Below, in pieces: positions 1-8,526 of a stretch of DNA of 64,000 nucleotides. The first letter of the stretch is position 1; every line of letters begins with the position of its first letter. Source of the DNA: Azonexus sp. Lineage in GTDB: Bacteria; Pseudomonadota; Gammaproteobacteria; Burkholderiales; Rhodocyclaceae. The DNA is taken from positions 245,572 through 309,571 of the forward strand of contig JAGOAU010000001.1 of NCBI GenBank assembly GCA_017983755.1, read 5' to 3'. The notes under the pieces are model-generated. The model worked only from the letters and a program-made list of their open reading frames with translations, was not told where the DNA came from and made no database searches. The position numbers and the translations under genes were made by a program.

Positions 1-2
1 TG

Positions 3-185
3 TCGGCGCATGCCGACCAAACGGCGCTACTCGACTGGCTGCGCGGCTTCCACAAGCCACCCGGGCACACCTTCGTCGTGCATGGCGAAGCCGGCGCCGC
101 GGGCAATTTCGCGACCGCAATCCAGGAACAACTGGGCTGGCCGGCAGTGCATCTGCCGCGGCTTGGCGAGTCCGTCGAAATCTAG
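3..185 (+). CDS. MBL-fold beta-CASP RNA nuclease, C-terminal fragment
   Basis: Only the last 60 codons of a gene entering from the left edge are present. The reading begins SAHADQTALLDWLRGF, which carries the SAHAD signature of the Zn-dependent RMMBL domain at the end of beta-CASP metallo-beta-lactamase RNA nucleases (CPSF73/YSH1-like). It ends with the LGW...LGESVEI tail usual for that bacterial family. Family knowledge suggests an RNA exo/endonuclease acting in the cytoplasm. The catalytic metallo-beta-lactamase motifs lie outside the window, so activity cannot be judged. The TAG stop is 9 bases before the sirtuin start, so the two are probably co-transcribed. Confidence 0.8.
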   Translation, partial: SAHADQTALLDWLRGFHKPPGHTFVVHGEAGAAGNFATAIQEQLGWPAVHLPRLGESVEI

Positions 186-194
186 CAGACGACT

Positions 195-962
195 GTGGAC
201 ATACCTACCGCCATCGAACGCATCGCCCGGCGTCTCGCCCGCTCCCGCCGGGTGCTGTTCATCACCGGCGCCGGGATCTCCGCCGATTCCGGCCTACCTA
301 CCTATCGCGGGGTTGGCGGGCTCTACAACGACGAAGCGACCGAGGACGGGTTGCCGATCGAAACGGCACTTTCAGGCGCGCTGTTTTCAATCCGGCCGGA
401 CGTCACCTGGAAATACCTGGCCCAGATCGCCCACAATTGCCGCGGGGCACAGCCCAACCCGGCGCACCTGGCGATCGCCAGCCTGGAACGCCGGATCCCC
501 GATACAGTCGTCTTCACCCAGAACGTCGACGGACTGCACCGCAAGGCCGGAAGCTCCAATCTCATTGAAATCCACGGCAACCTGCAGACGCTGTTTTGTC
601 CGCAGTGCGGCTTTCAGGAAACGGTCGAAGACCTCGATGGCCGCGACCTGCCACCGCGCTGCCCGAAATGCGGCGCCGTCCTGCGCCCAAACGTCGTGCT
701 GTTCGGCGAAGCCCTGCCCGAAGCGGAGATGGCACGCTTCATCGAAGCTCTGGAAAAAGGCGTGGACATGGTTTTCACCATCGGCACCTCGGGGGTGTTT
801 CCCTATATCTCGGAGCCGGTCGCCTGGGCAGCCCAGTTTGGCATTCCGACCATCGAAATCAATCCCGAGCGCACCCGGCTGACCCCGCTCGTCGCATATC
901 ACCTGCCGCTGCGCGCTGCCGAAGCCATGACCGCGATCATGACCCGGCTTGCGGACGGCTGA
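195..962 (+). CDS. cobB: NAD-dependent protein deacylase (sirtuin, Sir2 family)
   Basis: A 255-residue sirtuin. It removes acetyl or other acyl groups from lysines using NAD. Visible motifs are GAGISADSGLPTYRG (about residues 25-39, NAD binding), TQNVDGLH (108-115), the catalytic histidine in EIHG (His127), a structural zinc site made of two CxxC pairs (Cys135/138 and Cys156/159), and IGTSG near residue 197. The start is a GTG 9 bases after the preceding stop; the first ATG in frame would remove the NAD motif. The gene converges on ccoG with a 58-base gap in which I see no terminator. Confidence 0.92.
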   Translation: MDIPTAIERIARRLARSRRVLFITGAGISADSGLPTYRGVGGLYNDEATEDGLPIETALSGALFSIRPDVTWKYLAQIAHNCRGAQPNPAHLAIASLERRIPDTVVFTQNVDGLHRKAGSSNLIEIHGNLQTLFCPQCGFQETVEDLDGRDLPPRCPKCGAVLRPNVVLFGEALPEAEMARFIEALEKGVDMVFTIGTSGVFPYISEPVAWAAQFGIPTIEINPERTRLTPLVAYHLPLRAAEAMTAIMTRLADG

Positions 963-1020
963 TATACCGAACCGCCGCACCTGCGACAACCGCTGGTCTC
1001 AATTAATGACGAGAAGGCGG

Positions 1021-2412
1021 TCACGGCAATACAAAGCTGCTTTTTTCCTGCACACGGATTGCCGGATCGTGCTTTGCGACAATCTCGAAATGAATCGGCT
1101 GAATTCCCGACTGTTCGCTGTCGCCCGGCGCCGAGACCGTAATCGATACCGGGTGAATGCTGCCCGGCTCGGCCGAAAACTCATCGACGCCGACGATTTC
1201 CAGCCCTGGCAAGCCGTTGACCGCAACCTTGAACTTCCGGGAAACGTCATCGAGATTCATCAACTTCAAGGTGTAAGCGTTTTCGATGCGCCCCTCCGAG
1301 GTTTCGCGGAGTAGCGCCCCCCTGTCGCGCAGAACATCAACCAGCAACGGGGAGCGCTGGCTGACGGTCCACACGCCAAGGCCCGAAACTGTCAGCAGCA
1401 GGCTGGCATAGAGCGCAACCCGCGGTCGGCTGCGCAGACCTTTGGGCCTGGGTTGCCCTGCCAGTTCCCGTTCGGAAGCAAAGCGGATGAGGCCAACCGG
1501 GGCGCCGATCTTGTCCATGACCTGATCGCAGGCGTCGATACACAATCCGCAATTGATACACTGATATTGGAGTCCATCGCGAATGTCAATGCCGGTTGGA
1601 CAGACCTGCACGCAGATGCCGCAATCGATGCAGTCGCCGGTAGCGCCTGCCTGGTGTTTGACATTGCGCGGCTCGCCGCGCTGACGGTCGTAGCTGACGT
1701 TGGCAGTCGTCGGGTCAAACATCACCCCCTGAAAACGCGAGTACGGACACATGTGCTGACATACTGCCTCGCGCGCCAGGCCCGCCTGCACATAGCAAAA
1801 AACAGCGTAGAAAATCAGCCAGAAAGCTTCCCAGGGACCCGTCTCCAGCACGAAGATCGTCGGCAGCAATTCGCGAATGGGGGTGAAATAGCCAACGAAG
1901 GTGATTGCCGTCCATGCCGCGACAAGGATCCAGAGACCGTGCTTGGTCGCCTTGAGCAGCAGCTTCCGACCGCTCATCGGCCCCTGATCGAGTTTCAGGC
2001 GGGCCAGATGGTCGCCTTCCACCCTCGCTTCGATCCAGGTGAATATCATCGTATAAACCGTCTGCGGGCAGGCGAAACCGCAGAACAGTCGGCCAGCCAG
2101 CGCAGTCACAAGAAACAGGGCGGTCGCCGCCGATATCAGCGCAAAGGCAAGCAACAAGGCATCCTGCGGCCAGAGCACCAAGCCAAACAGGTAAAGCTTT
2201 TCGTGGGCGATATCGAACAGGATGGCCTGGCGGATCGCACCATTGCTCTCCCAGTTCAGCCAGACAGCGCCGTAAAAGATGATCTGGGTAAACCAGACCA
2301 TCGCCCAGCGCAGGGTGTTGAACCTGCCCTCGATAGCCTTGGCGTGAATTTTCCCCTTCTTGCGGTACAACTCCAGCTTCGCTTCTCGAACCTTGCTGAC
2401 GGGCTTGCTCAC
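1021..2412 (-). CDS. ccoG: Cytochrome c oxidase accessory protein CcoG (FixG/RdxA)
   Basis: A 463-residue polyferredoxin-like membrane protein. Family members assist copper delivery and maturation of cbb3 oxidase. It has an N-terminal cytoplasmic stretch, transmembrane segments around residues 40-55, 75-105, 160-178 and 195-212, and the CGFACPQTVY motif near 111. Two 4Fe-4S clusters are visible (Cys261/264/267/271 and Cys285/288/291/295). The C-terminal 120 residues form the Ig-like FixG domain. The expected ccoNOPQ genes are not in the window. The gene is divergent from the Cox3-like gene across about 200 bases; no FNR-type TTGATnnnnATCAA box was found there. Confidence 0.95.
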   Translation of the reverse strand: MSKPVSKVREAKLELYRKKGKIHAKAIEGRFNTLRWAMVWFTQIIFYGAVWLNWESNGAIRQAILFDIAHEKLYLFGLVLWPQDALLLAFALISAATALFLVTALAGRLFCGFACPQTVYTMIFTWIEARVEGDHLARLKLDQGPMSGRKLLLKATKHGLWILVAAWTAITFVGYFTPIRELLPTIFVLETGPWEAFWLIFYAVFCYVQAGLAREAVCQHMCPYSRFQGVMFDPTTANVSYDRQRGEPRNVKHQAGATGDCIDCGICVQVCPTGIDIRDGLQYQCINCGLCIDACDQVMDKIGAPVGLIRFASERELAGQPRPKGLRSRPRVALYASLLLTVSGLGVWTVSQRSPLLVDVLRDRGALLRETSEGRIENAYTLKLMNLDDVSRKFKVAVNGLPGLEIVGVDEFSAEPGSIHPVSITVSAPGDSEQSGIQPIHFEIVAKHDPAIRVQEKSSFVLP

Positions 2413-2611
2413 AACGGCACTCCTGATCTTTGGATGGTCGCCAGTAGATCATCGGAAGCAAAACAGCAACAGTTTCAGATTACCAAGTATTCGATAGGCA
2501 CAGATTCGCAAATCGTCGGCCAACTGTGCAGGTCGAAAAACTGTATGCCTGTCCCTGTGATTTTTTTCTGGTGCTGAAAAAATGGCGGCATCCAGTCAGG
2601 AGTCTGCAAAC

Positions 2612-3223
2612 ATGACGGCCATCACCATTCCGCTCCCCGAAACGCAGCAAGAATCCTCAGAATCAAGCCAAGGGCACATTCCAGGGAACAAGGGCATCTG
2701 GGTTGGCATTTGCTGCGAGTTCGTCGAATTTCTCGTGCTGTTTGTCGTCTATTTCGTCGCCCGCGCCCATTTCCCGGAGTCGTTCGAACAGGGTGCGGAA
2801 CGTCTGTCCCGGCTTTCAGGCACGCTCATCACGCTGCTGATGGTGACCAGCAGCTTCTTCATTGCCTGCTCGGTGGCGACGATACGTGCCGGCCAGCGCC
2901 GCCGTTCGTTGTATTGGCTGATCGCCGGACTGGTCGTTGCACTCGGATATCCGATCGCCAAATATTTTGAAATCCAGTGGAATCTGGCTCATGGAATCAA
3001 TGGCGAATCCGGCATCTTCTTCACCGTTTATTACTACCTGACCTTCAACCATCTGGTGCACGCCGTCTGGGGCATTCTCGGCATCTTCTGGGTATTGGCC
3101 CGACATCTGGCTGGCGGCTACTCACCCGAGGACTACGGTGGCCTTGAAGCATTGGCCAGTTACTGGCACGCCACCGACATCATCTGGCTGATCATCTTCC
3201 CCTTCTTCTACGTATTGGTCTGA
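2612..3223 (+). CDS. norE: Cytochrome c oxidase subunit III-like protein (NorE type)
   Basis: A Cox3-family membrane protein of about 203 residues with five or so hydrophobic helices. NorE proteins accompany nitric oxide reductase and are thought to aid its activity or assembly, although the catalytic norCB genes are not here. The typical end HATDIIWLIIFPFFYVLV, with its conserved WH, is present. I chose the ATG at 2612 because an AGGAG sits about 8 bases upstream; a longer in-frame ATG at 2582 lacks a comparable site. The Cox4-like partner follows after 3 bases, so they form a two-gene unit. A role in a terminal oxidase instead of Nor cannot be excluded. Confidence 0.8.
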   Translation: MTAITIPLPETQQESSESSQGHIPGNKGIWVGICCEFVEFLVLFVVYFVARAHFPESFEQGAERLSRLSGTLITLLMVTSSFFIACSVATIRAGQRRRSLYWLIAGLVVALGYPIAKYFEIQWNLAHGINGESGIFFTVYYYLTFNHLVHAVWGILGIFWVLARHLAGGYSPEDYGGLEALASYWHATDIIWLIIFPFFYVLV

Positions 3224-3226
3224 ACC

Positions 3227-3535
3227 ATGGAGAACACGACACAACAACCGGGCGCCGCGCTTTTTCCGCTGGCCATGGCATGGCTCGTACTGGTCGCACT
3301 GACCTTGTTCAGCCTCATGCTCGGCAAATGGTTTCATGGCGCAGCATGGCTGCAAGTTCTGGTCGCAGCCATCATCTGGATCAAGGGACACCTCATCGCC
3401 AGACGGTTTATCGAATCTGAACAGGCACATCCATTCATCCGGAACGTATTGCGGGGCTTCATCGCCTTCGCGCCGATTGCGCTTGTCCTGACGGCGTTTT
3501 ACGGCCATCAGTTTGCCCGCTGGGCGACGCTATGA
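3227..3535 (+). CDS. norF: Cytochrome c oxidase subunit IV family protein (NorF type)
   Basis: A 102-residue protein with three predicted transmembrane helices and the conserved IWIKGHLIARRFIE stretch (about residues 48-61) of the bacterial Cox4/NorF family. It follows the Cox3-like gene by 3 bases, and the pair is the usual NorE-NorF arrangement. Its last codons overlap by 6 bases the end of the convergent MocR-type regulator gene. The function inferred from neighbours is a membrane accessory for nitric oxide reductase or a heme-copper oxidase; the sequence itself shows no cofactor ligands. Confidence 0.75.
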   Translation: MENTTQQPGAALFPLAMAWLVLVALTLFSLMLGKWFHGAAWLQVLVAAIIWIKGHLIARRFIESEQAHPFIRNVLRGFIAFAPIALVLTAFYGHQFARWATL

Positions 3536-4942
3536 CTGATCGGCAATCAACTGCCCGAGCGTAGCCATTGCTGCCTGCCGGCTGGCGGAATCGGGATGGC
3601 CGAAATTGAGGCGCAGATGATGGCCGAATTCGCGCTTGGCCGAGAAGATGGGGCCGGGCGCAATGCTGATGCCCCGAGAAAGGGCCTGCTGGTGCAGCAG
3701 CAGGGTATCAACCTGTTTCGGTAGCTCCAGCCACAGGAAATAGCCGCCCTGTGGCAGTGCCAGCCGTGTGCTGTCGGGGAAATGGTGCTCGACCGCTGTA
3801 ACGAGAGCAGCCTGCTGCTCGGCCAGCTTTCGCCGCAATTGCCGCAGATGGTTCTCAAACGCGCCATGCTTCAGGTAGTCGGCCAGCGCGATCTGGACCG
3901 GCACCGTCGTTGCCAGGCTGGTGGAGAGTTTCAACCGCTGAATTTGGTGGGCATATCGGCCGGCAGCGACCCAGCCCAGTCGATAACCTGGCGCCAGGCA
4001 TTTTGAAAACGAGGAAACATGCATGACCAGCCCATCCTTATCCTTGGCCTTGCTGCACAGCGGCGCCTGGCGTCCAAAGTACAACTCGGCATAAACATCG
4101 TCCTCGATCAGCGGTACCTGATACCGATGAAGTAGTTCGAGCAAGGCCATCTTGCGCTCCTCGGTCACCAGGCTGCCGGTCGGATTGGCAAAGTTGAGCA
4201 TGAGCAGGCAGGCCTTGATCGGATGGTGGCTGAACGCCTCCTCCAGCGCCGTCAGGCTGACACCTTCCCGTGGATGACTGGGAATTTCGATCACTTTAAG
4301 ACCCAAGCGCTCACTGGCCTGCAGTCCAGCGTAAAACGTCGGGGACTCGATGGCAATCAGGTCACCGGGCTGCGTCACCGCCTGCAAGCAAAGGTTCAAC
4401 CCTTCCATGGCGCCGGAAGTGATGATGATTTCCTCGGGCGCAACCGATGCACCATGGGCCATATAGCGCAGGGCCAACTGACGGCGCAGCTCCTCGTTCC
4501 CCGGTGGCAGGTCGGTCACCGTGGCGAGAGGATCGAATTTGCGTGCGGCGCTGGCCAGAAAGCGCCCCAGTTTGTGAAAGGGAAACAGATAAGGACTGGG
4601 AAAGCTCGAGCCGAGCGGCACCACCGATGTGTCGCGCACACTGTCCAGAATCTGGAAGATGAAATCGCTGACCTGCAATTCGGTGGAGCCCCCGGCCGGG
4701 TGCGTCATCGCGGGTTCAGGCAGGACACGGCCACGCCGGGCACGAACGAAATAGCCGGACTTCGGACGCGCTTCGATGAGCCCCCGGCTCTCCAGCAGGT
4801 AATACGCCTGGGTGACGGTTATCGGGCTGATGTCATGGGTACGGCAAGCCTGTCGGACGGAAGGCAGACGATCTCCGGCGCGCAGAATTCCATCGACGAT
4901 CAACTTTTCCGTTTGCTCGGCAATGTCTTGATAAAGGCTCAT
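3530..4942 (-). CDS. MocR-type GntR regulator with PLP aminotransferase domain
   Basis: A 470-residue fusion. A GntR winged-helix DNA-binding domain (residues 1-70, with the helix region LPSVRQACRTHDISPITVTQAYYLLES) is followed by a fold-type I aminotransferase domain. The PLP lysine is Lys314 in SSFSKCLAPGYRLGW, with the usual upstream NFANPTGS and DDVYAEL motifs. Such proteins are usually transcriptional regulators sensing PLP or an amino compound; some are true aminotransferases. No obvious target gene is divergent from it; amtB lies upstream in the same direction, 52 bases away. The regulon is unknown. Confidence 0.88.
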   Translation of the reverse strand: MSLYQDIAEQTEKLIVDGILRAGDRLPSVRQACRTHDISPITVTQAYYLLESRGLIEARPKSGYFVRARRGRVLPEPAMTHPAGGSTELQVSDFIFQILDSVRDTSVVPLGSSFPSPYLFPFHKLGRFLASAARKFDPLATVTDLPPGNEELRRQLALRYMAHGASVAPEEIIITSGAMEGLNLCLQAVTQPGDLIAIESPTFYAGLQASERLGLKVIEIPSHPREGVSLTALEEAFSHHPIKACLLMLNFANPTGSLVTEERKMALLELLHRYQVPLIEDDVYAELYFGRQAPLCSKAKDKDGLVMHVSSFSKCLAPGYRLGWVAAGRYAHQIQRLKLSTSLATTVPVQIALADYLKHGAFENHLRQLRRKLAEQQAALVTAVEHHFPDSTRLALPQGGYFLWLELPKQVDTLLLHQQALSRGISIAPGPIFSAKREFGHHLRLNFGHPDSASRQAAMATLGQLIADQS

Positions 4943-4994
4943 GCATAAATGTTAGCAGCGCTGAACACATAGAGCCTTTGCTCAATCATCAGTA

Positions 4995-6197
4995 TCACCA
5001 GTTCGGCTCGCGCTCCGGCGTCGCGGTGATCTTGTGGATGCTCAGGTCTGCCCCCTGGTATTCGTCTTCCTGGTCAAGGCGCAGGCCGAGCGCTGCCTTC
5101 AGTGAGCCGTAAACCAGCAGGCTGCCGATCACGGCCACCACGATCGCCAGCGCGGTCATGATCAACTGTGGCATGAAGGCGACGCCACCGGCGCCGCCGA
5201 GCGCCTTGCTGCCGAAGATGCCGGCCGCGATGCCGCCCCAGGCGCCGCACAGGCCATGCAGTGGCCAGACGCCGAGTACGTCGTCGATCTTCCAGCGATT
5301 CTGGGTCAGGGTGAACATGACGACGAACAGGCCGCCGGCAATGCCACCGACAGCCAGCGCACCGATCGGGTGCATCAGGTCCGAACCGGCGCAGACCGCC
5401 ACCAGGCCGGCCAGCGGGCCGTTATGCACGAAACCCGGGTCATTCTTGCCGAGCAGCAGCGCGACCAGGGTGCCGCCGACCATCGCCATCAGCGAATTGA
5501 GCGCCACCAGACCGGAAATCTTGTCGAGCGTCTGGGCGCTCATGACGTTGAAGCCGAACCAGCCGACGGTCAGTATCCAGGCACCAAGCGCCAGGAATGG
5601 GATCGACGAGGGCGGGTGGGCGGAGATGCGTCCGTCCTTGCCGTAGCGTCCATAACGGGCGCCGAGCAGGAGCACCGCCGGCAGCGCGATCCAGCCGCCC
5701 ATGGCATGCACGACGATCGAGCCGGCGAAATCATGGAACTCTTCGCCGAAGGTGGCCTTGAGCCAGGCCTGGATGCCGAAGGCCTGATTCCAGGCGATGC
5801 CCTCGAAGAAGGGATAGACGAAGCCGACCAACAGGAAGGTGGCGATCAGTTGCGGATGGAACTTGGCGCGCTCGGCAATGCCGCCCGAAATGATGGCGGG
5901 AATCGCGGCGGCGAACGTCAGCAGGAAGAAGAACTTGGTCAGCTCGAAGCCGTTCTTCTCCATCAGCGTATCGACGCCGGAAAAGAAGCTGACGCCGTAA
6001 GCTATGGTGTAGCCGATGAAGAAGTAGGCAACGGTCGACATCGCGAAATCGGTCAGAATCTTGACCAGCGCGTTGACCTGGTTTTTCTTGCGGACCGTGC
6101 CCACCTCGAGAAAGGCGAAGCCGGCATGCATGGCGAGCACCATGATGGCGCCCAGCAGAATGAAGAGGACGTTGCCGCCCGATTGAAAAGCTTCCAT
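4995..6197 (-). CDS. amtB: Ammonium transporter AmtB
   Basis: A 400-residue Amt/Rh channel with 11 predicted membrane helices that moves ammonium across the inner membrane. The twin-histidine pore residues are visible as His164 (SIVVHAMGG) and His314 (WPLHGLCGAWGG). Asp157 precedes the first histidine as in the family. Unlike the Escherichia coli protein there is no cleavable signal peptide. The glnK gene that normally sits upstream is absent; the upstream neighbour is mltA. Upstream DNA carries a sigma-54 promoter and NtrC-type dyads (separate entries), so nitrogen-limitation control is well supported by sequence. A GGGGG ribosome-binding run lies 4 bases before the ATG. Confidence 0.95.
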   Translation of the reverse strand: MEAFQSGGNVLFILLGAIMVLAMHAGFAFLEVGTVRKKNQVNALVKILTDFAMSTVAYFFIGYTIAYGVSFFSGVDTLMEKNGFELTKFFFLLTFAAAIPAIISGGIAERAKFHPQLIATFLLVGFVYPFFEGIAWNQAFGIQAWLKATFGEEFHDFAGSIVVHAMGGWIALPAVLLLGARYGRYGKDGRISAHPPSSIPFLALGAWILTVGWFGFNVMSAQTLDKISGLVALNSLMAMVGGTLVALLLGKNDPGFVHNGPLAGLVAVCAGSDLMHPIGALAVGGIAGGLFVVMFTLTQNRWKIDDVLGVWPLHGLCGAWGGIAAGIFGSKALGGAGGVAFMPQLIMTALAIVVAVIGSLLVYGSLKAALGLRLDQEDEYQGADLSIHKITATPEREPNW

Positions 6198-6230
6198 GAA
6201 ACCCCCGGATCAAAGAACCCGCGGATGAAA

Positions 6231-6245
6231 GCAAGCACCATTCCA
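6231..6245 (-). promoter_or_regulatory. Sigma-54 (RpoN) promoter of amtB
   Basis: Read on the minus strand, TGGAATGGTGCTTGC has GG and GC at the exact spacing of the -24/-12 consensus TGGCACGNNNNTTGCW, matching 10 of 12 defined positions when the next base (T) is counted. The expected transcription start is near 6219-6220, leaving a leader of about 22 bases with a GGGGG ribosome-binding run before the amtB ATG. Confidence 0.8.
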
Positions 6246-6250
6246 GTGCA
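6234..6250. promoter_or_regulatory. NtrC-type dyad overlapping the amtB promoter
   Basis: Minus-strand TGCACTGGAATGGTGCT fits the NtrC dyad TGCACY-N5-RGTGCA with one mismatch in the last base. It overlaps the -24 element. It may therefore be an auxiliary or inhibitory site, or a chance match imposed by the promoter sequence. Confidence 0.5.
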
Positions 6251-6280
6251 TCAAACATGTTACAAATCAGTGCATTAGCC

Positions 6281-6297
6281 CGCACCGAAGCAGTGAA
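6281..6297. promoter_or_regulatory. NtrC-type dyad, about -70 from the amtB start
   Basis: CGCACCGAAGCAGTGAA matches TGCACY-N5-RGTGCA in both half sites with two mismatches at the outer positions. It lies at enhancer distance upstream of the sigma-54 promoter and 20 bases (two helical turns) from the next dyad. Confidence 0.6.
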
Positions 6298-6300
6298 TTA

Positions 6301-6317
6301 CGCACTAATAAAGTGCA
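6301..6317. promoter_or_regulatory. NtrC-type dyad, about -90 from the amtB start
   Basis: CGCACTAATAAAGTGCA matches TGCACY-N5-RGTGCA with a single mismatch at the first base. This is the best of the three dyads. With the site at 6281 it would form a tandem enhancer on the same face of the helix. Confidence 0.7.
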
Positions 6318-6356
6318 TAACGATGCGGCGACGCCTCGCGACGGTGCAGGCGTGCC

Positions 6357-7583
6357 TTATTTCGGCACTGCTTCGGGCGGCAGCAACACCCACATGCGGC
6401 CGCTCTGCTTCATCCGGCCGGCCTGTTCCCCGGCCTCCTTGCCGAAGCCCCAGAAGAAATCGGCGCGCACCGCGCCCTTGATGGCACCGCCGGTATCCTG
6501 CGCCAGCACCAGGCGATTCAGGGGCTTGTTCGAATTCGGGCGCGTCGTTGCCAGGAACACCGGCGCGCCGAGCGGCACCGAACGCGGGTCGACGGCGATG
6601 CTGCGCTCGGCGGTAAGGGGAACGCCCAGCGCCCCGACCGGGCCATCCTTGCTGTTCGGCACTTCGCGGAAGAAGACATAGCTGGGATTGGCGTTGAGCA
6701 GTTCCTCAAGACGCCCGGGATTGGCACGCGCCCAGGCCTGGATGCCCTGCATCGAGGCCTCCTCCAGCTTCAGTTCGCCGCGGTCGACCAGCACGCGGCC
6801 GATGGATTGATAGGGATAGCCGTTCTGGTCAGCGTAGTTGAGGCGGGCCATCGTACCGTCCGGCAGGCTGACCCGCCCTGAACCCTGAACCTGCAGGAAG
6901 AAGAGCTCGACAGCGTCATCGACGTAGAGCAAGGTACGGCTCGGCAGCTTGTCGCCGCGTGCGGCGATTTCTGCCCGCGACCAGTAGGGAACGACCTTGT
7001 TGCCTTCCAGGCGGCCGCGGACACGCTTGTCCTTCAGCTCCGGAAAGATGGCGGACAGGTCGATGGTCAGCAAATCCTCCGGCACACCGCGCACCGGTTG
7101 CTCGAAACCCTTGCTGCGGGTGCGGCTGCCGCGCAGCAGCGGCTCGTAGTAGCCGGTTACCAGCCCGGTGGCATTGCCGTCGCCAGCCTGGATGGCGTAC
7201 GGCCTGAGCTGGCTCTCGAAGAATCGGCGCGGGTCGTGCCCCGGCTTGCCGTCGGCGGCACGCGCCAGGTCGCAGACGCGCTTCCAGCCCGCGCCATGCG
7301 GCTTGCTGGCAACGCCGCGGCAACTGGCCATGAAGGCCGGCCAGGCGGCGCCGAGGTCATCCTCTTTCCAACCCGGCAGGTCCGCCCAGTTCGCCGGCTG
7401 CAGATTGCGGGAAAAAGGCGCTGCCGCTGGCGGAATCGTCGGCGCCGGCGGGCAGGCCGGACAAGCGGGGCAGGGTTTGCAGCCTGTGGCCGGCTCGCCG
7501 ATGGGCGTCGTCGTGCTGCACGCGGTCAAAAATATCGCAGCAAGAACAGGGAATAAACGCGCGGCAGCTTGGATTTTTCGCAT
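6357..7583 (-). CDS. mltA: Membrane-bound lytic murein transglycosylase A
   Basis: A 408-residue outer-membrane lipoprotein that cleaves the glycan strands of peptidoglycan, leaving 1,6-anhydro ends. The signal peptide ends in a lipobox LTAC, giving Cys22 as the lipidated residue. A Cys/Pro-rich linker (about residues 33-55) follows, then the MltA domain and the C-terminal 3D domain with LAQDTGGAIKGAVRADFF, which holds the aspartates used in catalysis. The ATG is 47 bases from the divergent AAA-protein gene, so both promoters must lie in that short gap. Length is close to the family norm. Confidence 0.93.
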   Translation of the reverse strand: MRKIQAAARLFPVLAAIFLTACSTTTPIGEPATGCKPCPACPACPPAPTIPPAAAPFSRNLQPANWADLPGWKEDDLGAAWPAFMASCRGVASKPHGAGWKRVCDLARAADGKPGHDPRRFFESQLRPYAIQAGDGNATGLVTGYYEPLLRGSRTRSKGFEQPVRGVPEDLLTIDLSAIFPELKDKRVRGRLEGNKVVPYWSRAEIAARGDKLPSRTLLYVDDAVELFFLQVQGSGRVSLPDGTMARLNYADQNGYPYQSIGRVLVDRGELKLEEASMQGIQAWARANPGRLEELLNANPSYVFFREVPNSKDGPVGALGVPLTAERSIAVDPRSVPLGAPVFLATTRPNSNKPLNRLVLAQDTGGAIKGAVRADFFWGFGKEAGEQAGRMKQSGRMWVLLPPEAVPK

Positions 7584-7630
7584 GTGTTTCTATAGAGTTC
7601 GCAAATTCGCCGCGAAGTATAACCGCCACC

Positions 7631-8521
7631 ATGCCCGACATCTCTCAACTCGAACGCCTGCTCGCCCGTGCCGAAGCCGTTCTCGGCCAATTCGAAGCCA
7701 GCCTGCCGCCCGCCCCGCCGCCGCCCGACTGGCAGGCCGCCATCGCCTTCCGCTGGCGCACACGCAACGGCCGCGGCTGGCTGCAGGCGGTACGCCATCC
7801 GCACCCGATCCGTCTTGCCGATCTCGAGAACATCGACGACCAAAAGGCGCGCATCGTCGCCAATACGCGCCAGTTCGTCGCCGACCAACCGGCCAACAAT
7901 GTGCTGCTGACCGGCAGCCGGGGTTCGGGCAAGTCGTCGCTGGTCAAGGCCGTGCTCAACGAATATGCGCGCAAGGGGCTGCGCCTGATCGAAGTCGACA
8001 AGGACGACCTGGTTCACCTGCAGGACATCGTCGACCTGCTCGAAGGCCGTCCCGAGCGCTTCATCATCTTCTGCGACGACCTCTCGTTCGAGGCGGGCGA
8101 GACCGCCTACAAGGCGCTGAAATCGGTGCTCGACGGTTCGGTCGCGGCGCCGCCGGACAACGTGCTGATCTATGCCACCTCGAACCGGCGCCACCTGATG
8201 CCCGAGTATTTCGCGGAGAATCTGGAAACCAAGCGCGTCGACGATGAAATCCACCCCGGCGAAACCACCGAAGAGAAAATTTCGCTGTCCGAACGCTTCG
8301 GGTTGTGGATTTCCTTCTACCCATTCAGCCAGGACGATTACCTCGACATCGTCAATCACTGGCTGCGCCATTTCGGTGTCAGCGAGGCGCAGATCGCGAG
8401 CTGCGAACGCGATGCGCTGAACTGGGCGCTCGGCCGTGGTTCGCGCAGCGGCCGCGTCGCCTGGCAGTTCGCCCGCGACCTTGCCGGCCGGCAGAAACCG
8501 GCGCACAAGAAGGCAAAGTGA
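7631..8521 (+). CDS. DUF815-type AAA ATP-binding protein
   Basis: A 296-residue P-loop ATPase. Walker A is GSRGSGKS (about residues 95-102) and Walker B is FIIFCDD (144-150), followed by a sensor-like ATSN motif. The layout matches the DUF815 family of uncharacterised bacterial ATPases. The substrate is unknown. The stop overlaps or abuts the start of the Nudix gene, so the two are probably one operon. The neighbourhood (Nudix enzyme, yacG, zapD, coaE) is a recurrent betaproteobacterial cluster in my recollection but does not reveal its role. Confidence 0.8.
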   Translation: MPDISQLERLLARAEAVLGQFEASLPPAPPPPDWQAAIAFRWRTRNGRGWLQAVRHPHPIRLADLENIDDQKARIVANTRQFVADQPANNVLLTGSRGSGKSSLVKAVLNEYARKGLRLIEVDKDDLVHLQDIVDLLEGRPERFIIFCDDLSFEAGETAYKALKSVLDGSVAAPPDNVLIYATSNRRHLMPEYFAENLETKRVDDEIHPGETTEEKISLSERFGLWISFYPFSQDDYLDIVNHWLRHFGVSEAQIASCERDALNWALGRGSRSGRVAWQFARDLAGRQKPAHKKAK

Positions 8522-8526
8522 ACCAG

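Noticed and set aside
2413-2611. A search for an FNR/Dnr box between ccoG and the NorE-like gene
   Set aside because: No TTGAT-N4-ATCAA-like site could be read, so anaerobic control is not claimed.
5256-6278. A 340-residue open frame antisense to amtB
   Set aside because: AmtB has clear membrane helices and pore residues; the opposite frame is charged low-complexity and overlaps the amtB promoter.
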